DNA of 39,383 nt from an uncultured Collinsella sp. (GTDB lineage: Bacteria > Actinomycetota > Coriobacteriia > Coriobacteriales > Coriobacteriaceae): the NCBI GenBank assembly GCA_902495945.1, contig CABUZD010000001.1:1-39383 (forward strand), given 5' to 3'. The translations under genes were made by a program, and so were the position numbers. Shown piece after piece: positions 23,457 through 33,200 of the stretch. The notes under the pieces were generated by a model. The model saw nothing but the letters and a program-made list of their open reading frames with translations. It had not been told where the DNA came from and searched no databases. Each line of letters opens with the position of its first letter. The stretch's first letter is position 1.

Positions 23457-25313
23457 TTAGCAGCCCTCCTTTGCGCAGACGGATGCGGGGGCGGTCGGAG
23501 CGGACGCGGGCGTCGTGCTCCCCTGCTGACCCTCGAGCTCCTCGCGGCGAAGCTGCGACTGGCAAATCTCGCGGTAGAGCTGGCAGGTCGTGTAGAGCTC
23601 ATCGTGCGCGCCCAGGCCCGCGACCGAACCGTGGTCAAGTACGCAGATCATATCGGCGTCGCGCACGGTCGAGACACGTTGGCTCACGATGACGGTCGTG
23701 AGCGGCAGCCCGCCCTCGGCGGCACCGCGCACACTGCGCTCGCGGATGGCATGGCGAAGCGCCGCGTCGGTCTTAAAGTCGAGCGCCGAGGCAGAATCGT
23801 CCATGATCAATATCTGAGGCGAGCCCACCAGGGCGCGCGCGATGGTCAGGCGCTGGCGTTGGCCACCGCTGAAGTTCTTACCGCCCGCCTCGACCGGGGT
23901 ATCGAGCCCCTGCGGCTTGTTGCGCACGAACTCGCTCGCCTGCGCCATGTCGAGCGCCGCCCAGAGATCCTCGTCGGTCGCAGCCTCGTCGCGCCAGGTC
24001 AGGTTGCTGCGGATGGTGCCGCTCACCAGCGACGCACGCTGTGGAACGGTCGCGACCACACGGCGCAGCTGGTCGAGCGGCCAGGTGCGCACGTCGGCGC
24101 CCATCACACTCACGCTGCCGGCGCTCGCATCGTACAGGCGCGGGATAAGCGAGACGAGCGTGGACTTGCCGCTACCCGTACCGCCGATAATGCCAAGCGT
24201 CTTGCCCAGCGGGAGCTCCAGGGTCACATCGTTGACGGCATTTGCCGCGCCGGCGCCAAACGAGAAGCTCGCATGGTCAAAGCTCAGCGCAGGGACCGGA
24301 ACAGCGCCACCCGTCAGGTCGCTCGGCTCAGGCAGCGCGACCGGCTGGTTGCCCTCGTCAGCGATGCTCGGCACGCAATTGAGCACCTCGTTGATACGCG
24401 ACGCGCTGGCGCTCGCCTTGGTAAAGACCACGACCAGGTTGGCGACGTACACGATGGAGGTGAGCGTCTGCGTCATGTAGTTCACAAACGCCATGACCTG
24501 ACCCTGCGTGAGCTCGCCCACGTTGACCTGGATGCCGCCCACCCACAGGATGGCGCACACGCCCAGGTTCATCACAAGAAACGTGACGGGATTAAGGATC
24601 GACGAGAGCTTGCCCACCGCGATGGCAGTATTGGCCTGGTCATCGGCGGCTTGGGCAAAACGCTCGCGCTCGTGGTCCTCACGCACAAAGGCGCGAACAA
24701 CGCGGGCGCCCGAAAGCCCCTCGCGGCAGATAAGCGCGATGCGGTCGAGCTTTGCCTGCAGCTGCCTGTAATACGGGATACAGCGCGCCATGACAAACCA
24801 AAACACCAGGCCGATAGCGGGCGTGCAGATCAAGAAGATCATGCCGAGCTTAAGGTCGATGGCAAGGGCCGCGCACATAGAGCCCACCGCCAAGAAGGGC
24901 CAGCGGATGAGCATGCGTACGCCCAGCGCCACAGCGAGCTGCACCTGGTTGACGTCGTTGGTGATGCGGGTGATAAGCGACGGCGTGCCAAAGCGGTCGA
25001 GTTCGGCATAGCTCAACTTGTTGATGTGCTGGTAGAGCGCACCGCGGATATCGGTGCCCATGCCCTGCGAGGTGAGCGCCGCCATCTTTTGGCAGACGAG
25101 CGTAAACGAGATGCCGATCACAGCCATGGCGCCAAGCAGCATACCGTAGTGGACGACGGCGTTGACATCGTGTGCGCCAATACCCTTATCGATCATCTGG
25201 GCAATCACCAGCGGCGTCAGCAGGTCAAAGATCACTTCGATCAGCTTACACGCAGGGCCGATCACCATATACCGGCGAAACTTACCACCAAAACGCCTGA
25301 GCAGCTCAATCAT
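23457..25313 (-). CDS. ABC exporter half-transporter, subunit with degenerate Walker B
   Basis: A 618-residue half-transporter, first gene of the exporter pair. The membrane domain is about residues 15-330. The nucleotide-binding domain has Walker A GGTGSGKSTL near 377 and signature FSGGQRQRL (consensus). Walker B reads ILIMDDSASALD, where the catalytic glutamate is replaced by D506, and the switch histidine is glutamine (VIVSQRVST). This is the classic pattern of the non-catalytic site in heterodimeric exporters such as TM287/288 and LmrCD. I chose the ATG at 25313 with GGGAG nine bases upstream; an ATG at 25346 is in frame but has no ribosome binding site. A possible -10 box TACTAT lies at 25358-25363. 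Confidence 0.92.
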   Translation of the reverse strand: MIELLRRFGGKFRRYMVIGPACKLIEVIFDLLTPLVIAQMIDKGIGAHDVNAVVHYGMLLGAMAVIGISFTLVCQKMAALTSQGMGTDIRGALYQHINKLSYAELDRFGTPSLITRITNDVNQVQLAVALGVRMLIRWPFLAVGSMCAALAIDLKLGMIFLICTPAIGLVFWFVMARCIPYYRQLQAKLDRIALICREGLSGARVVRAFVREDHERERFAQAADDQANTAIAVGKLSSILNPVTFLVMNLGVCAILWVGGIQVNVGELTQGQVMAFVNYMTQTLTSIVYVANLVVVFTKASASASRINEVLNCVPSIADEGNQPVALPEPSDLTGGAVPVPALSFDHASFSFGAGAANAVNDVTLELPLGKTLGIIGGTGSGKSTLVSLIPRLYDASAGSVSVMGADVRTWPLDQLRRVVATVPQRASLVSGTIRSNLTWRDEAATDEDLWAALDMAQASEFVRNKPQGLDTPVEAGGKNFSGGQRQRLTIARALVGSPQILIMDDSASALDFKTDAALRHAIRERSVRGAAEGGLPLTTVIVSQRVSTVRDADMICVLDHGSVAGLGAHDELYTTCQLYREICQSQLRREELEGQQGSTTPASAPTAPASVCAKEGC

Positions 25314-25462
25314 GTATAGGCGCTCCCTATCATCATTCACACTCAATCCGAATCATGATAGTACGGTGAGCCCAAAAGAAGCGTAAACAACTCGTCATTT
25401 CTAATAGGATTCGGTTTCCAAAGAAGCGGAGAGGCGCGCACCCAGCCAGTGTCGGGTCGACC

Positions 25463-25493
25463 ACTTGGTATACTTACATTAGTGCTACCAAGT
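25463..25493. promoter_or_regulatory. Inverted repeat ACTTGGTA-N15-TACCAAGT over a -10-like box
   Basis: Perfect 8-bp arms at 25463-25470 and 25486-25493. A -10-like TATACT (25469-25474) overlaps the left arm, and the coiled-coil gene starts at 25525. The geometry suits a dimeric repressor. The spacing would also suit a small stem-loop in the leader. The regulator is not identified. Confidence 0.45.
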
Positions 25494-25524
25494 TAGTCGC
25501 CGACCCTTGAAATGAGGTGCCGAG

Positions 25525-26592
25525 ATGAACGACATTCTCGCAAGAAGAGCAAGACGAGCAACTGTGGGCATCGCCCTTTCCGCGGCACTTGTCGCGGGAA
25601 TCGCCCCCGTAACGGCGATCGCGGCAGAAACCAGCGCCCCCACCGGTGCGGCCGTTTCGCAGACGAGCGCCGCCAACGGCAATTCGGGCGCCCCGCAGAC
25701 AGAAGACGCGGCCGCCGCAAAAGAAAAAGCGTATGCAGCCATGCAGGAAGCGCTCAAAAACCTCGAGGCCGCAAAAAACGCCGCAAGTCCCGAGAAAATT
25801 GCGAGATTCAATGATGACATTACCCGTTTTCAAGAGTACCGCGAAAAGATGGCGGCGCAAGCCGCCGAAGGGAGGGAACTCCTTCCCACCATGCAAGCGG
25901 ACGTCGATGCTGCCCAAGCCAAATACGACGGGGCCATCAACCGGGTAAGCGAGCTCCAGGCAGAATTAGAGAAGAAACATGAGATGCTTAAGACACTCGA
26001 AGCACTCGGCTACGAGGAGTTTGTCGAAACTACTAAACAGCAAATAAAGCAGTTGCACAGTGAGATCATATCGGCAAAAACGCACGTAAACTATTGCGAA
26101 ACGGAGCTCCGCGAGTTCCAGTACCGCCTCAGAAGAGAGGAAAGACGAGTTAATGACTGTGAACGTGCTGTAGAGAAATATAAAGCCGATATCGACCGGT
26201 TCACAGCCTGGCGAGATGCGCTCCTCGACAATTTGAAAAAAGCGCAAACGGCCTATGACGACGCCTGCAAGGCATACGAAGAGGCAAAGGCCGCGGCAGA
26301 CAAGGCCGCCTCGCCCGAGATAACGAAACCGACCGAGACAGTGCCTCCCTCCGGCTCGACGCAACCCGCCGAGGCGACACCGCCCGTTGCCTCACCTGCA
26401 ACCGGCAAAGACGCCCCATCAAGCTCCACCAAGCAGGCGAACACGAGCAGCGGCAAGCAAGCAGATACGACCGCCGGCAAGCTCGCGAACACGGGCGATG
26501 CAGCGCCGAGCGCAATCGCACTCGCAGCAGTCGCCGCCGCAGGACTCGGAATAACCGCCACGGCCACACGCCGCCTCAGGAACCCAAAATAG
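25525..26592 (+). CDS. Coiled-coil cell-wall-anchored protein with LANTG signal
   Basis: A 355-residue secreted protein of no recognised family. The signal peptide is about residues 1-33 (GIALSAALVAGIAPVTAIAA, cut after AIAA). A low-complexity Ala/Ser/Thr linker follows. Residues about 60-260 are almost wholly helical with heptad spacing, giving a long coiled coil rich in Glu, Lys, Gln and Ala. A Pro/Thr/Ser-rich wall segment follows (about 265-315). The end is a sorting signal LANTGD near 321, a hydrophobic stretch and a basic tail (RRLRNPK). It resembles M-protein-like rods in plan, not in sequence. The ATG at 25525 has a GAGGTG-type ribosome binding site. It is divergent from the ABC exporter and ends before a strong terminator. 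Confidence 0.85.
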   Translation: MNDILARRARRATVGIALSAALVAGIAPVTAIAAETSAPTGAAVSQTSAANGNSGAPQTEDAAAAKEKAYAAMQEALKNLEAAKNAASPEKIARFNDDITRFQEYREKMAAQAAEGRELLPTMQADVDAAQAKYDGAINRVSELQAELEKKHEMLKTLEALGYEEFVETTKQQIKQLHSEIISAKTHVNYCETELREFQYRLRREERRVNDCERAVEKYKADIDRFTAWRDALLDNLKKAQTAYDDACKAYEEAKAAADKAASPEITKPTETVPPSGSTQPAEATPPVASPATGKDAPSSSTKQANTSSGKQADTTAGKLANTGDAAPSAIALAAVAAAGLGITATATRRLRNPK

Positions 26593-26637
26593 CTGCCAGC
26601 GGTTATTGTCTTCGCCAATCCACAAGCCAAGAGACAA

Positions 26638-26678
26638 AAAGAGGTCCGTTTCCCCAACCCAGGGAAACGGACCTCTTT
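26638..26678. terminator. 17-bp perfect terminator hairpin after the coiled-coil protein gene
   Basis: AAAGAGGTCCGTTTCCC (26638-26654) pairs perfectly with 26662-26678 around a 7-base loop. It lies 45 bases after the stop codon. The stem ends in CTCTTT on the + strand and is A-rich on the left, so it can work in both directions. Confidence 0.85.
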
Positions 26679-26946
26679 ACTTGTAAAAACAGATGGTAAT
26701 GCCGCCGTCTCTTGAACCACGTAGCCATCAATGCCCAGACAACACTAGCAAGCCGCGTTCCTTAAGGGATAGATTTAATTAGGCTAACGCGCCTTTACGG
26801 GTGATTTTTGGACGATGCGGTTCCGGTGCCGGCGGGCTGTTTGGTAGTCGAGCGATCCCGCAGGCAAAGCCGAGGACCAGCGAGACACCAAACACTTCGC
26901 CGCCTCCTGGACCGCGTAGCCATCGATGTTTTGGCAAAGCCAGCGA

Positions 26947-27046
26947 GCGCCACCCAGAGCGAACAAGTTGGCATGAAAAAGGCAAGGCATAGACCTTCTG
27001 GTCATGCCTTGCCTTTTGAATGACAAATTGTCGCTCTGGGTGGCGC
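26947..27046. repeat. 100-base near-continuous hairpin next to the SRP RNA gene
   Basis: GCGCCACCCAGAGCGA (26947-26962) pairs perfectly with 27031-27046. The next twelve bases on each side match at ten positions. An inner stem AAAAGGCAAGGCAT pairs with ATGCCTTGCCTTTT, and GACC with GGTC closes a four-base loop near 26998. Nearly the whole 100 bases fold on themselves. The minus strand carries TTTTTC-type runs only inside the stem. It lies about 50 bases downstream of the SRP RNA 3' end. Function unknown: terminator, MITE or double-stranded RNA source. Confidence 0.65.
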
Positions 27047-27060
27047 GCAGCGTCGAGCAT

Positions 27061-27084
27061 TGCGCGGTTTGGTAAAACCGCGCA
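27061..27084. terminator. 10-bp hairpin at the 3' side of the SRP RNA
   Basis: TGCGCGGTTT (27061-27070), loop GGTA, AAACCGCGCA (27075-27084). On the minus strand a T-rich run (TTTCTTTTT) lies just before it, at the end of the SRP RNA gene. It may help end the SRP RNA transcript. Confidence 0.4.
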
Positions 27085-27094
27085 AAAAGAAAGC

Positions 27095-27200
27095 CCGTGC
27101 GCTCGATGGATCCGGATGCCCGACAGAGGCTCCTTATGGCTGCTTCCTTCCGGACCTGACCAGATTCGGAACATGTCGTCATCCGAACCCATCGAACGCG
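27095..27200 (-). ncRNA. ffs: Small bacterial SRP RNA (4.5S RNA)
   Basis: Read on the minus strand, the segment contains the invariant SRP domain IV sequence CAGGTCCGGAAGGAAGCAGC (antisense at about 27138-27157). The flanking halves pair: the 5' part GCGTTCGATGGGTTCGGATG with the 3' part CATCCGGATCCATCGAGCGC, allowing G-U pairs. This gives the single long hairpin of the small SRP RNA, about 105 bases. It binds Ffh and directs membrane proteins to the translocon. Ends are estimated from the pairing. A TAAGAT or TATACC at 27211-27221 (minus strand) could be its -10 box. Parts of 26593-27289 not covered by listed features show only a degenerate direct repeat (26701-26733 and 26900-26930). Confidence 0.95.
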
Positions 27201-27243
27201 CTAGGCGCTCGGTATATCTTACCTGCTCCCGCCCGCCACGGCA

Positions 27244-27278
27244 AGTGGGGCGAACCCATCGGATGGATTCGCCCCACT
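27244..27278 (-). terminator. Hairpin 11 bases after the giant surface protein gene
   Basis: AGTGGGGCGAA (27244-27254) pairs perfectly with TTCGCCCCACT (27268-27278), and the loop contains a CCATC/GGATGG mini-stem. It directly follows the minus-strand stop codon. The T tract is weak, so termination strength is uncertain. Confidence 0.6.
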
Positions 27279-27289
27279 CGTCCATATCG

Positions 27290-30200
27290 CTAGCGGCGCC
27301 TACGGTACAGGGCCGCGCCGCCCGCGACGGCCAGCGCGCCGATGCCGGCCATGGCCGCGAGCGCCTCGACCGGCAGGCTGCGGTCGCCGGTGTCGGGCAT
27401 GCCGCCCTTGGAGCCGTCGCCGCCGGAGCCGCTGCCGGAGCCGTTATCTGAACCGCCGCCTGAGCCGCCGCCCGGCGTGCCGGGGTTCTCGGGGGTGCCG
27501 GGGGTCCCGGGATTCTCGGCGTAGCTGTTGGTGAAGACCGGCGGCAGGTTGGCGTCGCCCTCGTAGGAGACCCTCGCCGACAGGTAGCCCGTCCTGGTGC
27601 CGTCTGCCGCCTCGTCGCTCACCGTGACGACGATCTTGCGCACCGCCTTGTCGTAGGTCACGTGCGCCTGGCCATCATCGGCCTCGCTCACCGTAAAGGT
27701 GTAGGTGCCGACCTGCTTGAAGGTCAGCACATCGAACGTGACGCTGCCGTCCGCGGCGTTCTTGGCGGTCGACATGACCTTGCCGTCCCGGCTCTTGAGC
27801 TCAAAGCTAAACTGGCCCGCCTTGAGCTCGGCGCCCTTGAGCACCTTGGCGGCGCCCAGCTTGAGGGTGACGGGTGCGGCCTTGTAGCCGTTGGTGAAGG
27901 TCACCGAGGTGTCGTTTGCGGCATTGCCCTCGGCATCCATGAGCTCGTGCTTGACAGCGAGTGTGCCGTTGCCGGCATCGGTGACCGTCGTGCGCACGCG
28001 GTACGTCGTCTTGTCGTACGTCACGCCGCCCGCCGTGCCGGCGACCTCGCGCAGCTCGTAGCCGTGCGCGCCGGGCGCGGTGTAGGTGACGGGGCTGAGC
28101 ACGACCGTGCCGTCGGCGGCGTTCTTGCCCGTCGCCGCAACGCTCTCGCTGCCGTCGGCGGCGATCTCGACCAGCTGGAACTCGAACTCGCCTTCGGCCA
28201 GGTCGCGGCCCTCGAGCTTCTTGTTCACCGTGATCTGGTCGGTGACGGAGCTCGGCGTCGGGTTCACGCCGTAGGTGTTGGTGAACTCGAACGCGCCCTT
28301 GCCCTCGGGCGTGCCCTCTGCGGGCAGGACCTCCGCGGAGAGCGTGCCCGCGTTGGTGTCCTCGACCACCTTGACCGTGAAGGTCCTGGTCGCCGTCGCG
28401 TCGTTGGCCACGCCGTCGACCGAGCCGGACTCGCTCACCCGGTAGGCGAACGTCTTGGTGCGCAGGCCGTCGCGGTCGATCTCGACGTCATCGAGGTCGC
28501 TCGGCTGCTTAAACGTGACGTGGCCCAGCTCGACGTTGCCGGCGGCGTCGTTGGTCGCCTCGGTCACCGTCTTGCCGGAGGCGTCGGCCGGCGCGGGCGC
28601 GCCGTCCAGCGGCGCGATCTTAAAGGTGTACTTGCCCTCGATGTCGGCCTGCGTGAGGCCGAGCCCGGCCTGGCCGAGCGCCAGCGTCTTGGTGCCCGCG
28701 AGGTCGACTGTCGCCTCGTTGGTGCCGTAGCCGTTCACGAACGACAGCGTGCCGCCGGAGCCCTCGGGGTAGACCACGGCAGTGTCCAGCCCGCCCTTGC
28801 CGTTATCGGTCACCTTGACCGTGATGTCGAAGCTCGAGGCGGTCGCCGTCACGCCCGCGGGCAGCCGGTCCGTGCCGTCCTCGGATACGGTATAGGGAAT
28901 GGCCCATGAGCCGTCGGCGGCCCTGGTGGCGGTGCCGTCCGCCACCATCTGCTCGAGAGTGTCGGTGGTGTAGGCGATGGGCGAGAACGCGAGCCCCGCG
29001 GCCTCGCCGTCGCCGGAGGCCCGGTTGGTCGCGGTCGCGACCACGTCGCCCTGGGCATCGCGGACGGAGAACGAGAACTCGCCTGCCGCCGCGGCGCGGC
29101 CCGTCAGCGTCTTGGTGGCGTTAATTGCCACGTTGCCCTCGCCGCCGAGCGTTCCGGTGGCCTCGTAGGAGTTCTCGAACGCGACCGTCACAAGCGCGGG
29201 CGTCTCCGTGGCGTCATCTGCCGTGGAGACCTCGCTGCGGGCGACCTCGACACCGTCCTTGGCAACCGTGGTCGTGACCGTGAGCTTGCCCGTCGCGGCG
29301 TCGTAGCCGGGCGCGATGGCCACCGTGCGCGGCGCGGTGTCGTTGGTGTAGCCCTCGCCGCCGAGCTTGGTCTCGGTGACGGTGAAGCTGTAGGTCTTGC
29401 CCGCGTCGGCGTCGGTGAACTTCACGTCGCTCTCCGCGGCACCGCCGACGAGGTCGACCAGGTCGGCCTCTCCGTCATCGGCAGCGGCCACGGCGTAGGC
29501 GTCCTTGCCGGTCTTGAGGCCGAGCTTGGCGGCCGTCTCGGCGTCGGCGGTCACGGTGAAGGCGAACTGCCCCGCCTCCATGGCGCGGCCGGAGAGCGTC
29601 TTGGACAGGCGCACGCCCGCGCGGGCCGAATAGTCGAGCTCAGTCGTGTAGGTGTTGACGAAGTCGCCACCGCTCACCTGCGCGATCGCGGGCGTCGTGG
29701 CCGTGAGGTTGCCGGAACCGTCGTCGGTCACGGTCACCGTCATCGTGGCGACGTGGCCGTCGTAGGCCACGCCGGCGATGGCGGAGCCGTCATCGGGCCT
29801 GACCTCGCGCACCGTGTAGGTGAAGGTCTTGGCGCGCACGCGCTTGCCGCCGACCTCGGCGAACCCGGCGTCCTTGATGTCATCGAGCGTGTAGCGGATG
29901 GGGCCGAAGTCGAAGGCGACCCTATCGCCCGCCCTGGTGCCGGCGGCGGCCGTCACGCTGACGGTCTTGGAGCCGTCGGCAGACCCCTCGGGCATGGGGG
30001 CGCCGCCCTCGCCCGCGAGCGCGAACTGGAAGCTGTCGCCCTCCGCCCAGTCGCGGCCCTCGAGCGTCTTGGTGAAGAGTCCCGCGGTGGAGATGTCCCT
30101 GCCCTCGGTGGCCGTTCCGTACGTGTTGGTGAACGCGACGGTCGCGCCGTCCTCGGTCACGGCGCCTTCGGCCTTGGAGCCGTCAGCCCCGTTGACCGCA

Positions 30201-33200
30201 GCCGTGTAGCCCTCGACGGCATCCTCGGTCACGGTGTAGCGCGCGCCCACGGGCAGGCCGGCGACGGTCTTCTCCCCGCCGTCCTTGAGCGTGAAGGTCG
30301 CCTTGCCGTCTGTGAACGTGACGACGTGCTCGCCCTTGCCGAAGGTGCCGGAGACGGGCTCGCCGTCCCCGTCGGCCAGCGCGACCGTGAAGCCGAACTC
30401 GCGCTGGCTGTCGCCGCCGACGACCGTCTTCTTGACGGTGAGGCTGCCGGTCTTGGCGGTGTTGGTAAAGACCGCCGCCTCGACCGTGCGCTCAGCAGCG
30501 TCGCCCGCATCGTCGGTCAGCTGTGCAATCTTGGTCTTGGCAAACAGCTTACCGGCGCCATCGTCGGCCACCGTGACGGTGGCACGATAGGTGGCCTTCG
30601 AGAAGATGAGCGACGTCTCGTCACCCGACGGCTCGGTAATCACATAGGTATAGGTACCGGGCTTGGTGTACTCGATGGTACCGAAGTTGCCGACCTGGGC
30701 ATCCTTGTGCAACTCAATCGTCGACACGCCCTCCTTGGCGCCCTTGGGCATGGGTGCCTCACCCTGGGCAGTCAGCATCATGGTAAAGGCATCCGCCTTA
30801 GTCCAGTTGCGACCGGAGATCTTCTTTTGAACCTTAAAAGCGTTCTCCACCTTTGTGGACTCCACGCTGTAGACGTTGGTGAAGCCCACCTTCGTCGCCT
30901 GTCCGACGGTACCCTTCTGGGGGTTCGCCTTATCGACAACCGCAAAGCCGTCCTCGCTCGTCATGAGCTCACCCTTGGAGTCGAGCTCCTGCACCTCGTA
31001 GTGCGCACCTATGGGCAAGGTAACCGTGACGGAGCCGCCGGCCTTAAGCGCGATGGTGTCACCGCTCTTGATCTGTCCGCTTACATAAGTGCCGTTGGTG
31101 CCATCGGGGCGACCGGCGTACGCAAAGGTGCCGGCCAGAGGCGTTGTGCCATCGGCCTGGTAGAGCAGCACCTTAAAGGTAAATGCCTTGTTGGGCGCGG
31201 TGATGCCTTCGGCGGCCGTGACCGTCTTGCTCAACGTCAGGCGCCCGTCAGAAACCTGATCGGTGGTGGTGTTGGTCTTGACGGCAGGGTTGTTGCCGAC
31301 CGCCACCGACGCCTGATTGGAGATGTCGCCCGAAGCGCCACCGCTCTTAAACGCGTCCTCGGTCACGCGAACCTTAAACTGAACCGTGCCCTCCTTGCCT
31401 GCGGGAACGTCCTTCAACGTCCAGGTAAGGCTGCCGTCATTGCCCTTGGAGCCGGCATCCTTATGGTCGCCGGCGAACTCCACGAACTCGGTTCCCGCGG
31501 GAACGGCATCGGTGATCGTTACCGTGGCAGACGCGCCCTCGGTGTTCTTGTAGCCGATGGTGTAGGTGAGTTCGTCGCCCAGCGCCACGCCCGACCCATT
31601 CGAATCCTGGACATCGCTCTCGGACTTCTTGGGTACGAAGTTCGTCGTGGTGCCGGTATAACTCTTGTTGTCAACCGTAACGATAGCTTTGTTCTCAACG
31701 GTGCCGACCGCACCCTGGGCATCCTTCACAGCGTCCTCGGTGATCTTTACGCGCACGCGCACCGAACCGTGGCTGCCCGCGGGTTGCTTACCCAGGTCCC
31801 AAGTAAGCGACTGGCCGCTCGCAGCGCCCTTATCGGCATACTCGCCCTCAAAGGCCTCGAACACAACGCCGACAGGAAGCTCGTCTTTCACGGTCACGTT
31901 GGCGGAGACCAGGTTGCCGTCAGCATCGGTCTCGGCGTTGACCCAGTTGATGGTATAGACGTAGGAGTCGCCCACAGAGAGCAGCTGCCCGTCGATGTCC
32001 ACATCGGGCTTCGCGACCGTGCCGATCGTCTTGACCTTATCGCGCGTATTGTGGAAAACGATCTTGCCCTTCTCGGCACCATTGCGATAGGTCACCTTGG
32101 GCGTCAGCGTGCCGTCGTTGTTGTCGGTCACCTCGAGCAGCACGCGGCACGTCGCAGACGTATCCACGGGACGCACACCCTCGGGCAGGTTGGCCATGCG
32201 CTCCTTTGCCACCAGGTTAAAGCTGTAGGTGGTGGTGTGGTCGGCATTGTGACGCTTGGTGGCAATGCCATCGTTGACGGCGCCGGCGAGGTCAATCGTC
32301 TGCTCATGAGTTCCGCTGGTAGCATCGCCAAGCTTAAAGTTAACCTTACCAAAGTCGACCGTAGCGGTACCGTCCTCGTCCGCCCGAGTCGTGCCCTCAT
32401 CCATCTTTTCGAGCGAGCCGTCGGCCTTCTCGGCATACAGGTCAAACGTATACTGGCCAGTCTCGATCTTGTCGCCGGAGTCCATCACCTTCTCGGCAGT
32501 AAGACCGTCGAATGTTCCGGTCGCAGCGTAGCTGTTGGTAAAGAACACCTGAGCCTTGGCGGTACCGCTCTCGGAGCTGAAGATCTTTTTCTCGTGGGGC
32601 TCTTCAGCTTCATTGGCGTCATAGTGCTTGGCCGTGGTCACGGTATAGAGCGAACCATCGCGGCGATTATTAACCGCAATCTCTACCATCCAATAGGTGG
32701 AGTCGTATGTATAGCCGCCCTTGCCGCCGCCATTCTCGACAACCTTGTAAGTAAACGTCTTACCCGCATCTTCCGTCGCAAAGGTCAGGCCACCCAAAAT
32801 GCCGGTATGGGACGTGCCATCGGCCTGCGGCTCATCGTTTGTCACGGTGAGCTTGCCCTCATCTGCGCGCAGCAGCTTGTTGAGCTTATCGGTCGAGGCG
32901 GCGTCTTCGCCCGTTACCGTAAAGCCAAACATGCCGGCATGCAGGTCGTGCCCGTTGAGCGTCTTGACGATCTCCAGACCGCCCTGGAGCTCGTAGCTCG
33001 TCGAGGTGCGATACCTATTGGTGAAGATGAAGCCTTCCGAGCCGGTCGCGCCATCGGCGCGGGCCACAAGCTTGCCGCCCTCATCGGTTGCGGTAATGGT
33101 CAAGGTATAGATGTGCGCGTCATACGTCCACTCGCCGAGGCCGCCATTCGGGGCCAGCTCGTTAATAGCAAACTTATACGTGCCCGGCTTGTTAAAGGTG

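Noticed and set aside
26779..27285. Two minus-strand open frames of 168 and 132 codons
   Set aside because: They run through the SRP RNA gene and the 100-base hairpin, so they are fortuitous.
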